From: Syngnathus acus | Lineage: Eukaryota; Chordata; Actinopteri; Syngnathiformes; Syngnathidae | DNA: 64,000 nucleotides | Direction of reading: 5' to 3' | NCBI RefSeq assembly: GCF_901709675.1 | Contig: NC_051087.1 | Location: 1,320,001-1,384,000, forward strand | In this document: positions 48,201-60,600 of the stretch, one piece after another | Position numbering within the stretch: the stretch's first letter is position 1 | Layout of the letters: every line of letters begins with the position of its first letter | The notes under the pieces: model-generated | Told to the model about the DNA's origin: nothing | What the model saw: only the letters and a program-made list of their open reading frames with translations | The model's database searches: none | Position numbers and translations under genes: made by a program

Positions 48201-51056
48201 TCTTGAAAGCAGACACCGCACAGTGCGTCACGCTTACCTCGAGTGGCGACTCGTGCCACATCTACGTCGTGACTCATCAGCGCGCAGGATGGAAGGAACT
48301 CCTCGCCGAGCACCATGGCCTCGATGCGCACTTCCAACCTGACCCGAAAAAAACCAGATGATGTCGTTATGACGATTCGTTTGCTCCACATCCCGACGTC
48401 ATGTCAATATCACAATGATGGTCGGGTAAATCGTGATACGCGGTTGTGATATCTCACTGACGACAATAATTAATATGACAATTATGGCGACATTTAGCCA
48501 ATGTTATTTTTTTATTTTGTTATTGTCATCTATTATTCTATTTATTATTATTTGTTATTATGTTTTATTTATTATTTGATTAATACATATTTTTTTTTTT
48601 TTTTTATTATTTTATTTGTATTTATTTATATAGTTATTTTCGATAACGATATATTGCAGTAATGATTTATGACGATATTACATTGTGATATTGAGTCATT
48701 ATAAGAAATATATTTTGCCGTAACGACACATACGATATGTTGCGATAACGATAGATGAAACGATACGTGATCGATTACGATACATTGCGATAACAATATA
48801 TTTAATGCATGATACATCGAACAAATCGACGATATGTGAAAAAATTCTGCATGAATCCCACTGGCAGGACTCAATGTGAACATTTATCTGGTCACAAAGC
48901 TTGCAGTAATCCCCCCTGACAAAAAAAAAAAAAAAATGTCAAAGAAAGGACTCACCGAGGCACCTGGATGAGGAGGAACATAAAAGAGTCGGCCAGCGTC
49001 AGCTTGTCCGGGTCGCCTCGGAACGCCTGCAGCTTCTTCATCTGCGGAAGGCAAAGGGGAAGGAAGTTGTTTGGTTGTCATCAGCGTGACGTGACGTGAC
49101 GCGGCGGGCGGGCGACGTGCTCCAACACGGACCTCGTCCGTGTCGGGCAGCAGCTTGAGGAGGTCTTTGAGAGGCTGGGCTCCGTACGCCTCGCCGCGTC
49201 CTCGCCGTATGTCCTCCACAATGCAAGGGTTGGACCTAAAGGGAGGGAGGGAGGGAGGGAGGGAGGATGCGTCGCAGGTGCGCCCTTTTCAATAAGTTCA
49301 CAAAAGACGCTTTGTTTCCATTGGCCAGGTTGTAAAGAACCTTTGAGAACACGCAGGAAGCCAAAGGAGACAACACTGACGGATTCACTTTGGTTCATTA
49401 AGCTGCGCATTCGTCTGACAATAGAGTCGTCAAAAAAAGTTGTCATAGTTTGGGAAAAATATATATCTTTGCTGCACAAAAAATAAATGTAGATTTAGCC
49501 TTAGGGCTCTTTTCATTTTTTTTTTTTTTTTTTTTTTTAATTCGCCTTCTGTGGATACTTTCGTACTGAATATGATGTATATATTTTGCTGATCGAAATA
49601 GACTACACTAAAATTTTCAGAAAATAATTAAATTGCACTTCTTTCCAGATAAAAACTTGATGCACATGAAATGTAGCAGAAAAAAACTCCTTTTTATTTT
49701 AATTGATCTTGAGCGACATAAGAAGTGCTATTTTTTTTTCTTTCAAGTTCCAAATTGCTCCGCTAATGATGCGTACATCCACGACGGATTAACATTCCTG
49801 TCGACCGACAAGCCTCCCAATATTGTGTGTGACGCACTCGGTTCTTACGTAATTTGATTTCCTAATCTAATCAAGGACAAACAACAGAAATGTGACAAAG
49901 CTAATTAGCAAACACATACTCTGACATTAATCCACCTATAAAAAGTGTTTGTTTGTTTAAAGCCAACAAATGACGGAGGGCAGGACTTACTTCTTGAACT
50001 GCTTGAGGAAAATGCCCACGTTCATCCCCCTCTTGGAGTCCAGGATGCTGATCTGCAACCAGACACAAGGAGGCGACATGTCAAAGACCAAACAGGAAGT
50101 CTGAATATGCTGCAGTGTGCATGCCGGGCCAGTAGGGGACAATGTCACTTCCTTCTCCAGGTGAGATCTTTAGAACGCCACCCATTGAATTATGTCGCTG
50201 ATGCTAACCAAAACAGCAGCACTTAAGGATCGCTAAGTGATTCAGGTCATTTTTGACTTTAAACAGCACAGGATTTGTAAATAATAACAAATCTACAATC
50301 TTTGATCACCTGCTTTTTGCCTGCAGTATTAAATTACAGAACAGGTGACTGTGCATGTTTTCCCAGAATGAGTCATGATGCAACATGTTTGTTTTTGGAG
50401 ATAAAAAAAAAACTCTCTAGGTAACTTGGCACCGTTACTTAACCAGTCCCTCGAGGGAAATTATTTAGTTGTACACGCAGCAGTCAACACGGTGTTTGTT
50501 GCTACCATGACACTTTTGGAATCGCATCTGCTTCTCTTGCACACTCAGAAGCACCATGCTAATTATTTTATCATTTTTTATCGTAAGCAATTCCATCTTT
50601 CTTTTTGTGTAGGTGTAAAACGAATGAGACTTTCGACGAGCTCTTTGGAATCTCTTCAGAAACAATGAGGCTGATCTCGAGCTTCATACTCACCTCTTCC
50701 TTGCTGCTCTCCTTGAACGATCGGGACCGGTTGAGCCCAGCCGCCGTGCCGGGAGCGGACGCCGCCCCTCGGCCCGCCTCATCCTGCTGACCGAACAGCT
50801 CCTCCACAGAGCGGACGTCGATTTGGTACTGCTGCTGCCGTCCCACTAGTGTCCAGATGTTGGGTCTCTCGCGGACCTTCTCCTCGGGGATGGGCTTCCA
50901 GAAGAAGCTGCGCACCCGACGCTTCTTCCTGCCAGGGTGGGTCACCATGGGGGGAGGCGGAGGAGGGGGTGGCAAAGGGGGCGGCGGCGGCACAACGGCA
51001 AGGGGGGCCGCGTCCGGGGCGGCGGGGCCGCGGCTCTGGGGCTCATTGGCCAGCAT
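45293..51056 (-). CDS. fhdc1: FH2 domain-containing protein 1 (formin)
   Basis: Eleven coding exons: 50694-51056, 49991-50052, 49133-49235, 48956-49041, 48238-48338, 48030-48100, 47865-47972, 47684-47754, 47428-47545, 47181-47345, 45293-47119 (3075 nt, 1024 aa). A short FH1 proline run ([14 protein letters not shown], residues about 23-36) precedes the FH2 actin-assembly domain (about 45-415, with [31 protein letters not shown] and [22 protein letters not shown]). The last exon alone encodes 608 residues, a Ser/Pro-rich, probably disordered tail. FHDC1 (INF1) links actin and microtubules through a C-terminal microtubule-binding region and affects Golgi and cilium organisation. It lacks the GTPase-binding N-terminus of diaphanous formins, as usual for this family. 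The start is the first Met before the FH1 run. Long plus-strand frames over the last exon are antisense shadows. Confidence 0.95.
48420..48870. repeat. Degenerate CGATA-rich repeat in fhdc1 intron
   Basis: Many variants of GCGATAACGATAT and ATTACGATA occur on both strands over about 400 bp, next to poly-T/AT-rich sequence. No ordered unit length is clear. A short similar patch occurs at 45190-45240. It is probably a decayed satellite or low-complexity expansion. Confidence 0.5.
49241..49266. repeat. (GGGA)n tetranucleotide repeat
   Basis: A plus-strand GGGA repeat. In the fhdc1 transcript it is a CCCT pyrimidine tract starting 5 bp upstream of the exon 3 acceptor. Confidence 0.9.
50125..50145 (+). 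promoter_or_regulatory. Candidate CTCF motif in fhdc1 intron 1
   Basis: The plus strand reads GGGCCAGTAGGGGACAATG, a moderate CTCF match. Confidence 0.35.
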
Positions 51057-51428
51057 GGCGGGGAGCGCTTGTTAGCATAGGAGCGCTAATGCTAACTACT
51101 TTCTCGCTGAAGACTTTTCAGTCACTGGAAGAGTCGGGACGGCGCCTTTCAGTTCTGATCGGCTTCATCACTCAAAGGGGGACCTGGGTGGCGCCACAGC
51201 AAAACGTGGGCTAAAAAACAGGAAGGAAAAGAAACAATAGGAGGAATGTGTTATTAATTGAAGCACAATTTTGCATAAAAATGTCAATCTTAATGGGAAA
51301 TATTATTGACATGCTAAAATGGTTATGGTCAGAAACAAAATTTGCAATGATTGACGTATATTCTCTGAAAATAACTTGATAGCAGAAGAAATCTGTTCTT
51401 CTTTGTTTATATCTGCACAACTTTATTA

Positions 51429-51448
51429 TACTGCCACCCAGTGGCCAA
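51429..51448 (-). promoter_or_regulatory. Candidate CTCF motif upstream of fhdc1
   Basis: The minus strand reads TTGGCCACTGGGTGGCAGTA, a good CTCF-core match 0.37 kb upstream of the fhdc1 start codon. Confidence 0.45.
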
Positions 51449-54400
51449 GGCAGACACACCAGGAGGAACAAACCAAAGAATTCAAGCAATAGCGCTTGAT
51501 GCACAATCTGTTTATTTTTTTTACTCGCTTTCGGATTGTTATTGTGCTTGTGCTTTCTTTTCAAATGTTCCCTATTTAATTTTGAGGGAGGTTGCAATGG
51601 ACGAACATTTGCAGTGTTCCAGGGGGACAAAAATAAAGAGAGTGGATTAGGAGGTGGAAGTCAAGCTGACAATCATTGGACATTAGAGGAAGCCCGATGG
51701 AGGGGGGTACGGATCAAAGGAGTCAAGAAGGGCTGAAAACCAGGGACATGGTCAGACCCCCCCCAAGACCCCTTCAGTTTCTGAAGAGCTTTTAAGTCTG
51801 GCTCTGGTATGTTGTGACACATGCTTGCATGCTGTACAGTATGATAACATCATTATGATGTCATACTTTCAAATTAGGATTTTAAAACTCATCAGATCTC
51901 ACGAGTGAATTCCACGCACTAAGGTCTCCTGTTTCATGCATGGCGTAAACGACAACAAAGACAATCCTTGCATTAAAAAAATGAGGCGTTCACTGGCAGT
52001 GTGGAAAAAAAACAGTTCTCGGATGACAAAACTGCTTTGACATCAATCCTGTGACATGATACCTTTGTTGTAAACTAACAATGGTAACAAATGCACGGCG
52101 GACAGACAGATTAAAATCAAATATTTGAGTATTTTTTTTCCTCATTGCCGTCAAATGAGACGCATTACGTCTCGTTAGCCGCCCGACATTTGGTGATTCA
52201 TCACGCTCATGTCTACTTCACTACGATGACATCTGACCTCCCTGCGAGTCAGTGGCTAAGGTTAGCTTGTAAAAAAATTGCTTTTTTGTTTTGCGGACCA
52301 CTGAGATATATGCATCCCCCCCACAAGAATAAAAATCCTAGCTCCGCCAGTGGGTCCACTTGCTGGCGACCCCCCGGGGGTGATCCCTCCAAATGCCACG
52401 CCCGACATTATGTCATGTGACACTCGTTTGGGCCCAGCCACTGCCAATTGCAACTGATAATCGTTTCACCGATTGACACAAAATTGGGCGGCTTATAAAA
52501 GGACACATAAAAAAGTCGGCCATTTTGTTTTGAAGCAGCCATATTTAACTTTGTAACTTCGCTTAGAAAGTTAGTAAAAATAAGACCCCGACACTATTTT
52601 ACGAAATGACACAACATTGTCATCATCAATCATAAATTCTGATTCGATTCATAGTTTGATGTCTAATTTTGAGACAAAATTACGAACAAGCAGCTCTTAG
52701 CTCACCGAAAGCGAGTTCCAGTTTTCCTTCGACTGTAAAGTCCAAAAGCAGCAGCAACTCAGTCTCGATTTGCGTTACGTATGAAGGTCAAGCTGCCTTT
52801 CCTAATCCCCCCGTCACTAACTTCCAATTTCCTGAGGCGCCGGCCGGAGGTCTTTCAGCGACGCCGCGGGGGCAAAGGGGTGCCTTGCGACGGGACGCAC
52901 CGGGACAATCTGCCAGTCTCGGTTGCCGTGGGAACGCTCGTTAGCGGAGAACTGTCGGACCGTTTTGGTTTTCCATCCCGCTGACCACCGTGGACGGACG
53001 GGATGATGGAGGTTACTTATTGGACACTAGATTGGGTACACTAACTCTTACGTAACACTCATATTAAGAAAGGAAAACAAAGAGTGGCATTATTACAAAA
53101 ATCCCAGATTAAGTGATTACAGTAGCTAAAGGAATTGAGAATCACACAGGCGTGAATTCATTCAATTTAGGGTTTTGAGCAAGTGTTAGGGTTTTGAACT
53201 TGGGTTTTTAAAAACAATGCAAGTGCTTTGCTGCCTAACGTTCTTCAGGGCAACTCAATTTGGTCTCTGATGAGACACTCGGCTGGCCCACAATTCATCA
53301 ACGTGACTAAAAATAGAACAAGGCGGGCTCCTTCCATCACTGCATCAAAGTGACACGCAAAAAATAAAGCCTTTTAATTCACTCGCGGGACGAGACAAAA
53401 GTCGCAACAAGTCACTGTTGAGGCAAGTGTGGACTTGTGTGCCAGGTTGTCTGCAACAATGGTGTTTTTTTTTTTTTTTTTTTTCCACTTTGCTGACTCA
53501 TTTGCATACTGCCCATGGATGGCTCATTCATTCAAATCACATTTAAAAAGCACCATGAAACAATTTTCTTCACTTTTCCGGTTGGCTCTGATAAATCTGG
53601 CTTGTCTTTTTTTCGGGCCAAAGGCTGACTAGAAGCGAGAACAGTAACTAACAATACATAACATATTACATTTTAGACCGTAAATAATTCACACTAAAGA
53701 ATATCAACACGACCAAACGGCCGCTTTGTTACGGTCGAATTACGCCCGCCGTTTCTCTCGTGTGTCACCTGAGCAATGTGATCCGCCGCCGAAGCAAAGT
53801 AAAAGGCAAATACGTGGCTAGCATCTCGGCCCAGTTTGTTTTAGCGCCGACGCTTCCGTCGGTGTCGTGATTTAAAGTTGCAGCAGGTGCTGGCGTCGTC
53901 GCTGTGGAGACGAGAGCCAGGGAAGGGGCGGAGGGAATGCAAACATGTTGCGTGCCAGCCACCCCTCAAACCCCGAAGGGCACCCAGACACTCACTTGAG
54001 TATAGGAAATACAAATCACCTGGACAAAAACATGGTTTAGTGAGATACATCCGTTGATTGGACATGATTTGGAAAAAGGTGCACACCTGTAGAGAAGGTC
54101 ACCGCAAACGTTTTTTTATTTTATTTGATAAACTAGCAACAATTTAAAATTTGTTAAATTTTATTGGATAAGCGGCATCATTTTTTCCAATTAGTTGTGC
54201 GCGATTCTATGAGTTAAGTGCTTCTGACTTTTTTTGTAATTAATGCCATTATTTTCTGCTTCTATACGATATTTCATGACATTTTGTTCCTTGCTGTAAT
54301 TGAATGACTGGTGACTTTTTAAATGTCACAGAACGACTTTTAAAAAAATGTATCGCGGACAGCAAAGAGTGGGACTGGTGGGCTGTTTGATTTGAAGTTG

Positions 54401-55889
54401 TTTATGCCAAACGTTTCACATTGGTAAGACTCATTTCCAGGCTATAAAGAACATTCGAGTGGACTCTACGTTGGCGGCGACCATTCAGCCGGCAGCCCCG
54501 ATCTCACACAAATAAATCAAGCCCCCCCACCCACCACCATTTTAGAATCTTCCTCGGTGGGATGACGTCAGAGGATTGAGTTTTCAATGTGAGTCTCAGC
54601 CACCACAGCAACCAGCCAACCGCCACCCTACCCACCCCCGCCCAAGTGACCCGACCTGGGGAGTTTTTTTTCTTCCACTGGGGTATTGTTTCGCACACTT
54701 GAATGGATTGGCCTCTAACTCATCTCAGCAGGCATAATCGTGTACAAAAGCCAAGGAAAGGCTGCCTCCAAACTGGTGCGGAGTTGTAAAAACTTTTAAA
54801 AGGTCGTGCCGAGCTCTCAGACGGCCAGCTTGTTAGCTGTGAAAAAAAAGCTAACAGAAAAGCTTTAAAAAAAAAAAAAAGGATTATTTACATGAACCAG
54901 GAAGTTAACATTTGCGGCCAAATAGGGCTATTGCTCAATAATTTATGGAAAAAAAAAAGGCTTAACTAGAAGCTAGCCTTGCTAACAAACAAAATTGTAA
55001 TATGCTACCCATCACTGCTGAAAAAAACAACACACAAAGGCCGATTAAATTATTAATAATGGGGAGTTTTAATTAACACTATAGTGTCACCAGTTTTTTA
55101 ATATTACAAATGAATAATATATGAAAATAACAAGAATCCATTAAAAACAAGTAGTGAAAAAAGTAAATAGTAAAAAAAATAGTAACTACAAAGATGTTAA
55201 TATAGTAATTATAATTAACAATACGTTGATCACCATGAAAAAAACTACAAATTTGCCTTAAGTTTTGGAACATCATTCATATAACAGAAAATAGCTGACT
55301 AAATTGTATGCTATTGAAGTGCAAGTACATAATTACTTGCAAAACCAACAAACCACATTTATTGGTGATGCCACACACAAAAACGCAAAAATAATTTGTA
55401 CCCCAAAAGTTCATGCAAATTTGTGAATTTGCAATTTGGTAAAATAATAATAATTGGGGGAAAAAAAACAACCTCCCTGAACACAACCAAAACAAATGGG
55501 CCAAATTTTCAATAGTTAGCAATAATTACTTTATTACAACTATAGTAATAATGACGACTTCGTTTCCATTAGATGTCAATAAGTGCAACAGATTCGGAAC
55601 CACAAAGTAAATAAAACTATATTATGATGTCATTGTGGACCTCTACTGCATTGCAGAACCACCTCACGGTGACCTTAGTGAGTTGACTCCGCAGGTCCAC
55701 ACACGCAGTGGTACTGACGCACACGTTTGGCCCAAAAAGGCGCACTCGAAACCGGCTGCACACCACAAGACACTGGGAACCTGTCCGCATCAAGTTCCCA
55801 ACATCGCACATTCAAAGACACACACTGGTGAGACGAGGCCTCACTTACCGGGTAAGGATGGTTCACTTCGGTCGGGACACGTCAAATAA

Positions 55890-56110
55890 TTTCTTTAAAA
55901 ATCCGCTCCGACACCGTCGGACTCGCCGAGAACTCGCCAAGGGGACGAGGACCACCTATCTGCCGCCGCAGAGCGTCTGAGTGTGCGGGGAGAGGAACCG
56001 AACCACTAAGCTCGGCCGGCCAGCCAGCTGCAGCCTGTGGAGCACCGAGTGCGTGCTCGTGCGCGAACACGACGTCAGGTGGAGGGGGCGCGTTCATGAG
56101 GAGACGAGTC
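55890..56110 (-). promoter_or_regulatory. CpG-rich candidate promoter, probably fhdc1
   Basis: A GC- and CpG-dense patch (CCGCTCCGACACCGTCGG, GCCGCCGCAGAGCG, CGTGCTCGTGCGCG) in otherwise AT-rich DNA. It lies upstream of minus-strand fhdc1 and downstream of arfip1. Which gene it serves is inferred from orientation. Confidence 0.35.
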
Positions 56111-57612
56111 ACGTGGTTGTAGGCGGAATGAGCGGGAAAACAAACCATTGAAACAATGCTAGCTTTGATTATGCTAGCTAGACATAATGTGTTAAATATA
56201 TAAAATTATCAATATGACCATACAAGTTATTTGTCTTATCTTTTTGTCTGATTTATTAGATCGATGAATATTTAGCAAGCTATATTTAAACCGAGCTGCA
56301 GAGTTACTGGCGCCTCAAACTCTAAAAAGGCTGTTTTCTGACATTTTAGCATTAATTTCAATGTCTTTTGAAATCAATTAACACAACAACAACAAAAACC
56401 AAAGTCCTGAAAATCCAAAAAGTATGTTTATTTTCCCAAATACTTTTTTTTACTGTGCACATGACAATGTATATATTGAATCTTAAACATTCCAAATCAT
56501 TTTAAACCTAACACTTTTTTGAATATTTTTCCTATACAAAGATACACTTTCACATAGCACTTAGCATTTCATTCGATGGAAGTCTGTAGGAAAAATGCAC
56601 TAATCCTAGACTACAGGGCGTAAACTAGGCAAAATTACAAATATATAAACCTTTTTTCATATATCATTTTAGGAGTGTCAAACCAGAGTCACACTCGCAA
56701 ACTATAAAAAGTCAGCGGTACAAAACTGAGCAAACAAGAGACTGCTAGTTATGAATGTTTGACATACTAGCTTTTTAAAAATATATATTTTATTTTTAAA
56801 CCAAGAAAAGTGTTAGCAGCTTAAAGCAGAGTTATGCTGGTCTTTGAAAATTTACAAGAAACATTTCTCAAGATAAACTATTTTGTTTTTTTTCCATCAC
56901 ACCTAACCTTTTTGTACTTCCCAAACATTTTTCATGCAAAGTTTTAAAATACAATGATTCATACGTTGTTAATATAAGTAGTTTGGAGTGCTTAGAAGTT
57001 TTTGAGTATTAGCATGTAGCATGGGAACGGAAGTGGAGTCAAGGCACATTTTGTCCAAACATTTAGTGAGTCCTTCATTGTCTCTCGAAAAATAAGATGC
57101 CAGAAGTCAGCGCAGGGGATTATGGACAAACTATGAGGAATTATTTGAAAATATCACATTTGTCAAAAATTGTTTGAAAAAATGTGCTTTTTGGATTGAG
57201 AAAGGAATAAGTATGTCAGTCTAGCAAATGTCCTCAAACTACTTTTATTAGTGGTTCTTAGCATTAGCTTGGAATATTTGATTACCCTTAAACTTCAGGA
57301 AGAGTCTGTCGAGGCTGAGCGAGAATTGCACGGAATGTTAAAAATGGTCTCTCATGCTGAAAAACGATGGCAAAAACGCTAGTTTAATTCCGTTGGGTTA
57401 CAACATTCGTATCGCTTTTATAAAAAAAAAGGCATTTTTACAGCTTGCTTAATGCGTTCACTGCAGTTTGATGGATTTGTCAAACGTCAAAAGTGCATTT
57501 TTTTTCCTCAGAGATTGTAGCATTGAAAATAACATTTTTATGGACTTTTTTGTTGCTTAAAAAGATCGTTTTGGAAGGCCATCATTCCTGACAGGGGGGA
57601 GGAGAGGAGGCT

Positions 57613-57627
57613 GGGGGGGGGGGGGGG
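57613..57627. repeat. Poly-G tract in arfip1 3' flank
   Basis: Fifteen consecutive G just downstream of the arfip1 stop codon. Confidence 0.9.
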
Positions 57628-57662
57628 TCCCTGTAGTTTTTACTCATAGATTAAATTTTTCT

Positions 57663-60600
57663 TTAGTTCTCCTCTAGCCAAGATGGACGCTCGCTGCCGG
57701 GCGCTTTCAACTTGATGTGGAACTGCTTCATCGTTTGCTCCAGCTGTTGCTGGTTGCCCGAGTAGTAAGCCGCGATGGCGTTGTGGAAGAGGATCAGCTG
57801 GTTGTGCAACACCTTCACCTAAAACCACACATAAGTCATCCTCTAAAACCTCTGACATCACAAAAGAAAACACGTAAAGCCCTCTTTTGCCAACCTTGTT
57901 CTCCTCCAGGAATTTCAGCTTAACGGAGACGTCGTTGCGCATCCTCTCGTACTTGTCGCGGTGCGCCTGGAACAGTTGCTGAGAATGCTCGATCTTCGGC
58001 AGGGTGTTGTTGTCGCGCGGGCCCAAGTTCAGCTCCTCCAGATCGGTGCGGTACGCGTCGTACTCCACCCTGTCGACGGACGTCCAGTTTTAACGGTGGG
58101 GGAGAGCATTCCGTTAGCGAAGCAAAGATGCAGCGAGAAAAACAATCGATGCGACACATTTTCACCTTAGGAATTGAGCTTTTTTTGAATAAGGAAGTTT
58201 GAAAAGCAGATGACCTGGCAATCTCGTATTGCTTGATGTTGATCATGGTGTCCTCGATGGTTTTGTCCACCAGGGTGTTGACGCTGTTGATGAAAAAGTT
58301 GATGGCGCCCAGCAGAATTTCTCCATTTTTGGACAAAAGCTTTTGAGTGTCAGCGTTGTAACCAAACTCCTCCTAGGAAAAAAAACAAAACAAAAACTAC
58401 TATTCATTTTTTTTCTTTTTTTTTTCCTCATCAATTCAGATGAAGGCACTCACGTGGAGTTCCGGAGTCTTGAGGCTGAGGTCCGCGAAGGCGTCGCCCA
58501 GCTGCCTCTGCGTCTGCATGATCTGCGCCAGTTGGCCGGCCAGCGTCTGCGCCAGCTTGATGACTTGCTGGTACTTGCGCTTGTTCTCACGCAGCACGTC
58601 GATCTGGGCCTCCAGATCCAGGTCCACCGTCTTGGAGCCGCGGCCGAGCTTCTCCGATAGAATCTGACGGGTGCACTGGAAAAGACGGCTTTTAATTGAT
58701 TACATTTGTACGCAATTTATTTTTAACAACATTTTAGATTTGCCTAATTACCAATTGACACGCGCACGAAAAATCTACATATTAAAGATGGAGGTAGCAT
58801 TAAGGCTCAATTAGAATAATACTAAAAATGTTTCGACAGAATTACTTTATAAGTGTTGATGCTCCACTTTCTAACAAGGTCGAGTTTCTCCATGGCTGGA
58901 GTCTTCATGTCATCGGACAGGACCAGCGCTCCACTCGACGGCTCCGTTTTGGCCCCATCTGCGCGATTGATAAGAGTGATTAACTTATGAAAGGCAAAAT
59001 GCTGTATTGGAAGAAGGAGAGGATGGCGGTGAACAAAGAAGAAAGCAATTACCGTATTTTCCGCCCTAAAAGGCGCACCTAAAAACCTACAATTTTCTCA
59101 AAAGCCGACAGTGCGCCTTATAGGCCAGTGCGCCTTATATATGGATCAACTGATGAATTTGTTGATCCATACTGGTTGTACACAGTGCTCTGCCAAAATG
59201 TTTCAGTACGTTTTAGTACGACTAGTAAATTACAAGGTCGCATCGCTTCCCAGCATTACGGCAACTGTAGTCAGGGGGCGTCACCGAATAGCTGTTGTAC
59301 CCGCGAGGCTATTTCATGTCAAAATAGGCTGCTCTGTTAATGTTTCGAGTAAATCTACGGATCGATATGGAAGGGAAACATAGGTAAGTAGTACAAATGC
59401 GTTAGATCGAACTTTAGTCAGTTCCGATCATTTTATAGGAGATCGTTTGAGAAACGCGATTGTTTACAGAGGGCTCGTTGGTTATTGGCTAGTGGATGCA
59501 TACCGCAACCCTAGTCAACCTCAGTTTGATGCAGTATAGCTTCTATTTTATGCGCCTTATAATCCGGTGCGCCTTATATACGGACAAAGTTTTAAAATGG
59601 GCCGTTCATTGAAGGTGCGCCTTATAACCCGGTGCGCCTTTTAGGGCGGAAAATACGGTAGTCAAATATTGATTGCAATCAAAATTTCAAAGCGATCACA
59701 TCCAGAGCCCTGAAACTGAAATTGGTCTTTTAACTTTACAAAAGAGCCAGATGTATTTCTTATACACTACACTGAGGTTTGATGATGTGAACTTTTATCT
59801 CAGACTTCAGTGGATGACTCAGTTTCAGAGCTCACGATTTTGCGGTGACAAAAGGAAATCGATAAAGCCCAGTCTTGTTAAGAGGAGGCGTTTGGGGAAA
59901 TGGAGCGCAAGCCTGCGGGAAGAAAAGCCCAAGAAAGGTACGCTAGCGGTTAGTTTGCGTTTCCATCTCTGGCCCGTCACCGTGGGTACCTGTCTCCGCC
60001 TGGCTCTCGCTGTAGGAGCGCGCCAGGCGGCTAGCCACAGCCGGGCTGGGTGAGAAGGGAGCCACCGGGGACGAGGGGAGGCTGGACGACCCTGGGAGAT
60101 AGTCACAAGTGACATCGGGGACGTTTTGCATCATGGAGAGTTTACTTCTCATTTCAATGACGGCCGCAAAACAAAAGGCTACGTGAAGCGTGGAAAATAG
60201 CCATGGCAACGTGCATTATCTCTCCGCAGAGATTCACATTTGCATTTCTAACAGGAGGATGAAAAGCAACGTGGAGGGCTTCGGGGGTAAAGATGAGAGG
60301 AGGCTCATTGAATTCAAATGACGTCAGCCTCGTTGCGGAAAAGGAGACGTTATACGGCACAAAAAAGGTTTGTTGCGAAGGTCCTCGTTGATTCCTAAGA
60401 CGACAGTCCAGATTTACCTTTGTGCGGGCCCGATTCAATGACGCCTTCTGTCGTTGATGCATAGTTGCTGGAAGGGACGCAAGACTCCGGAACGTCAGGG
60501 AATGCCGGCTTCCCTGGGAAAGACTCCTGTAAATTAAAATTTCAGGTTAAGGGCAGTAGAAGAAGAAATCGTTGCGGTCATGCTCACCCCGCAGAACACT

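Larger units (their letters stand above)
51057..57662. other. 6.6-kb gene-poor interval between fhdc1 and arfip1
   Basis: No coding exon is supported. It should contain fhdc1 5' UTR introns and its promoter; the best candidate is CpG-rich DNA at about 55900-56100. The right end is arfip1 3' UTR, with a poly-G tract at 57613-57627. The rest (51.2-55.6 and 56.2-57.6 kb) is mainly AT-rich. Confidence 0.45.
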
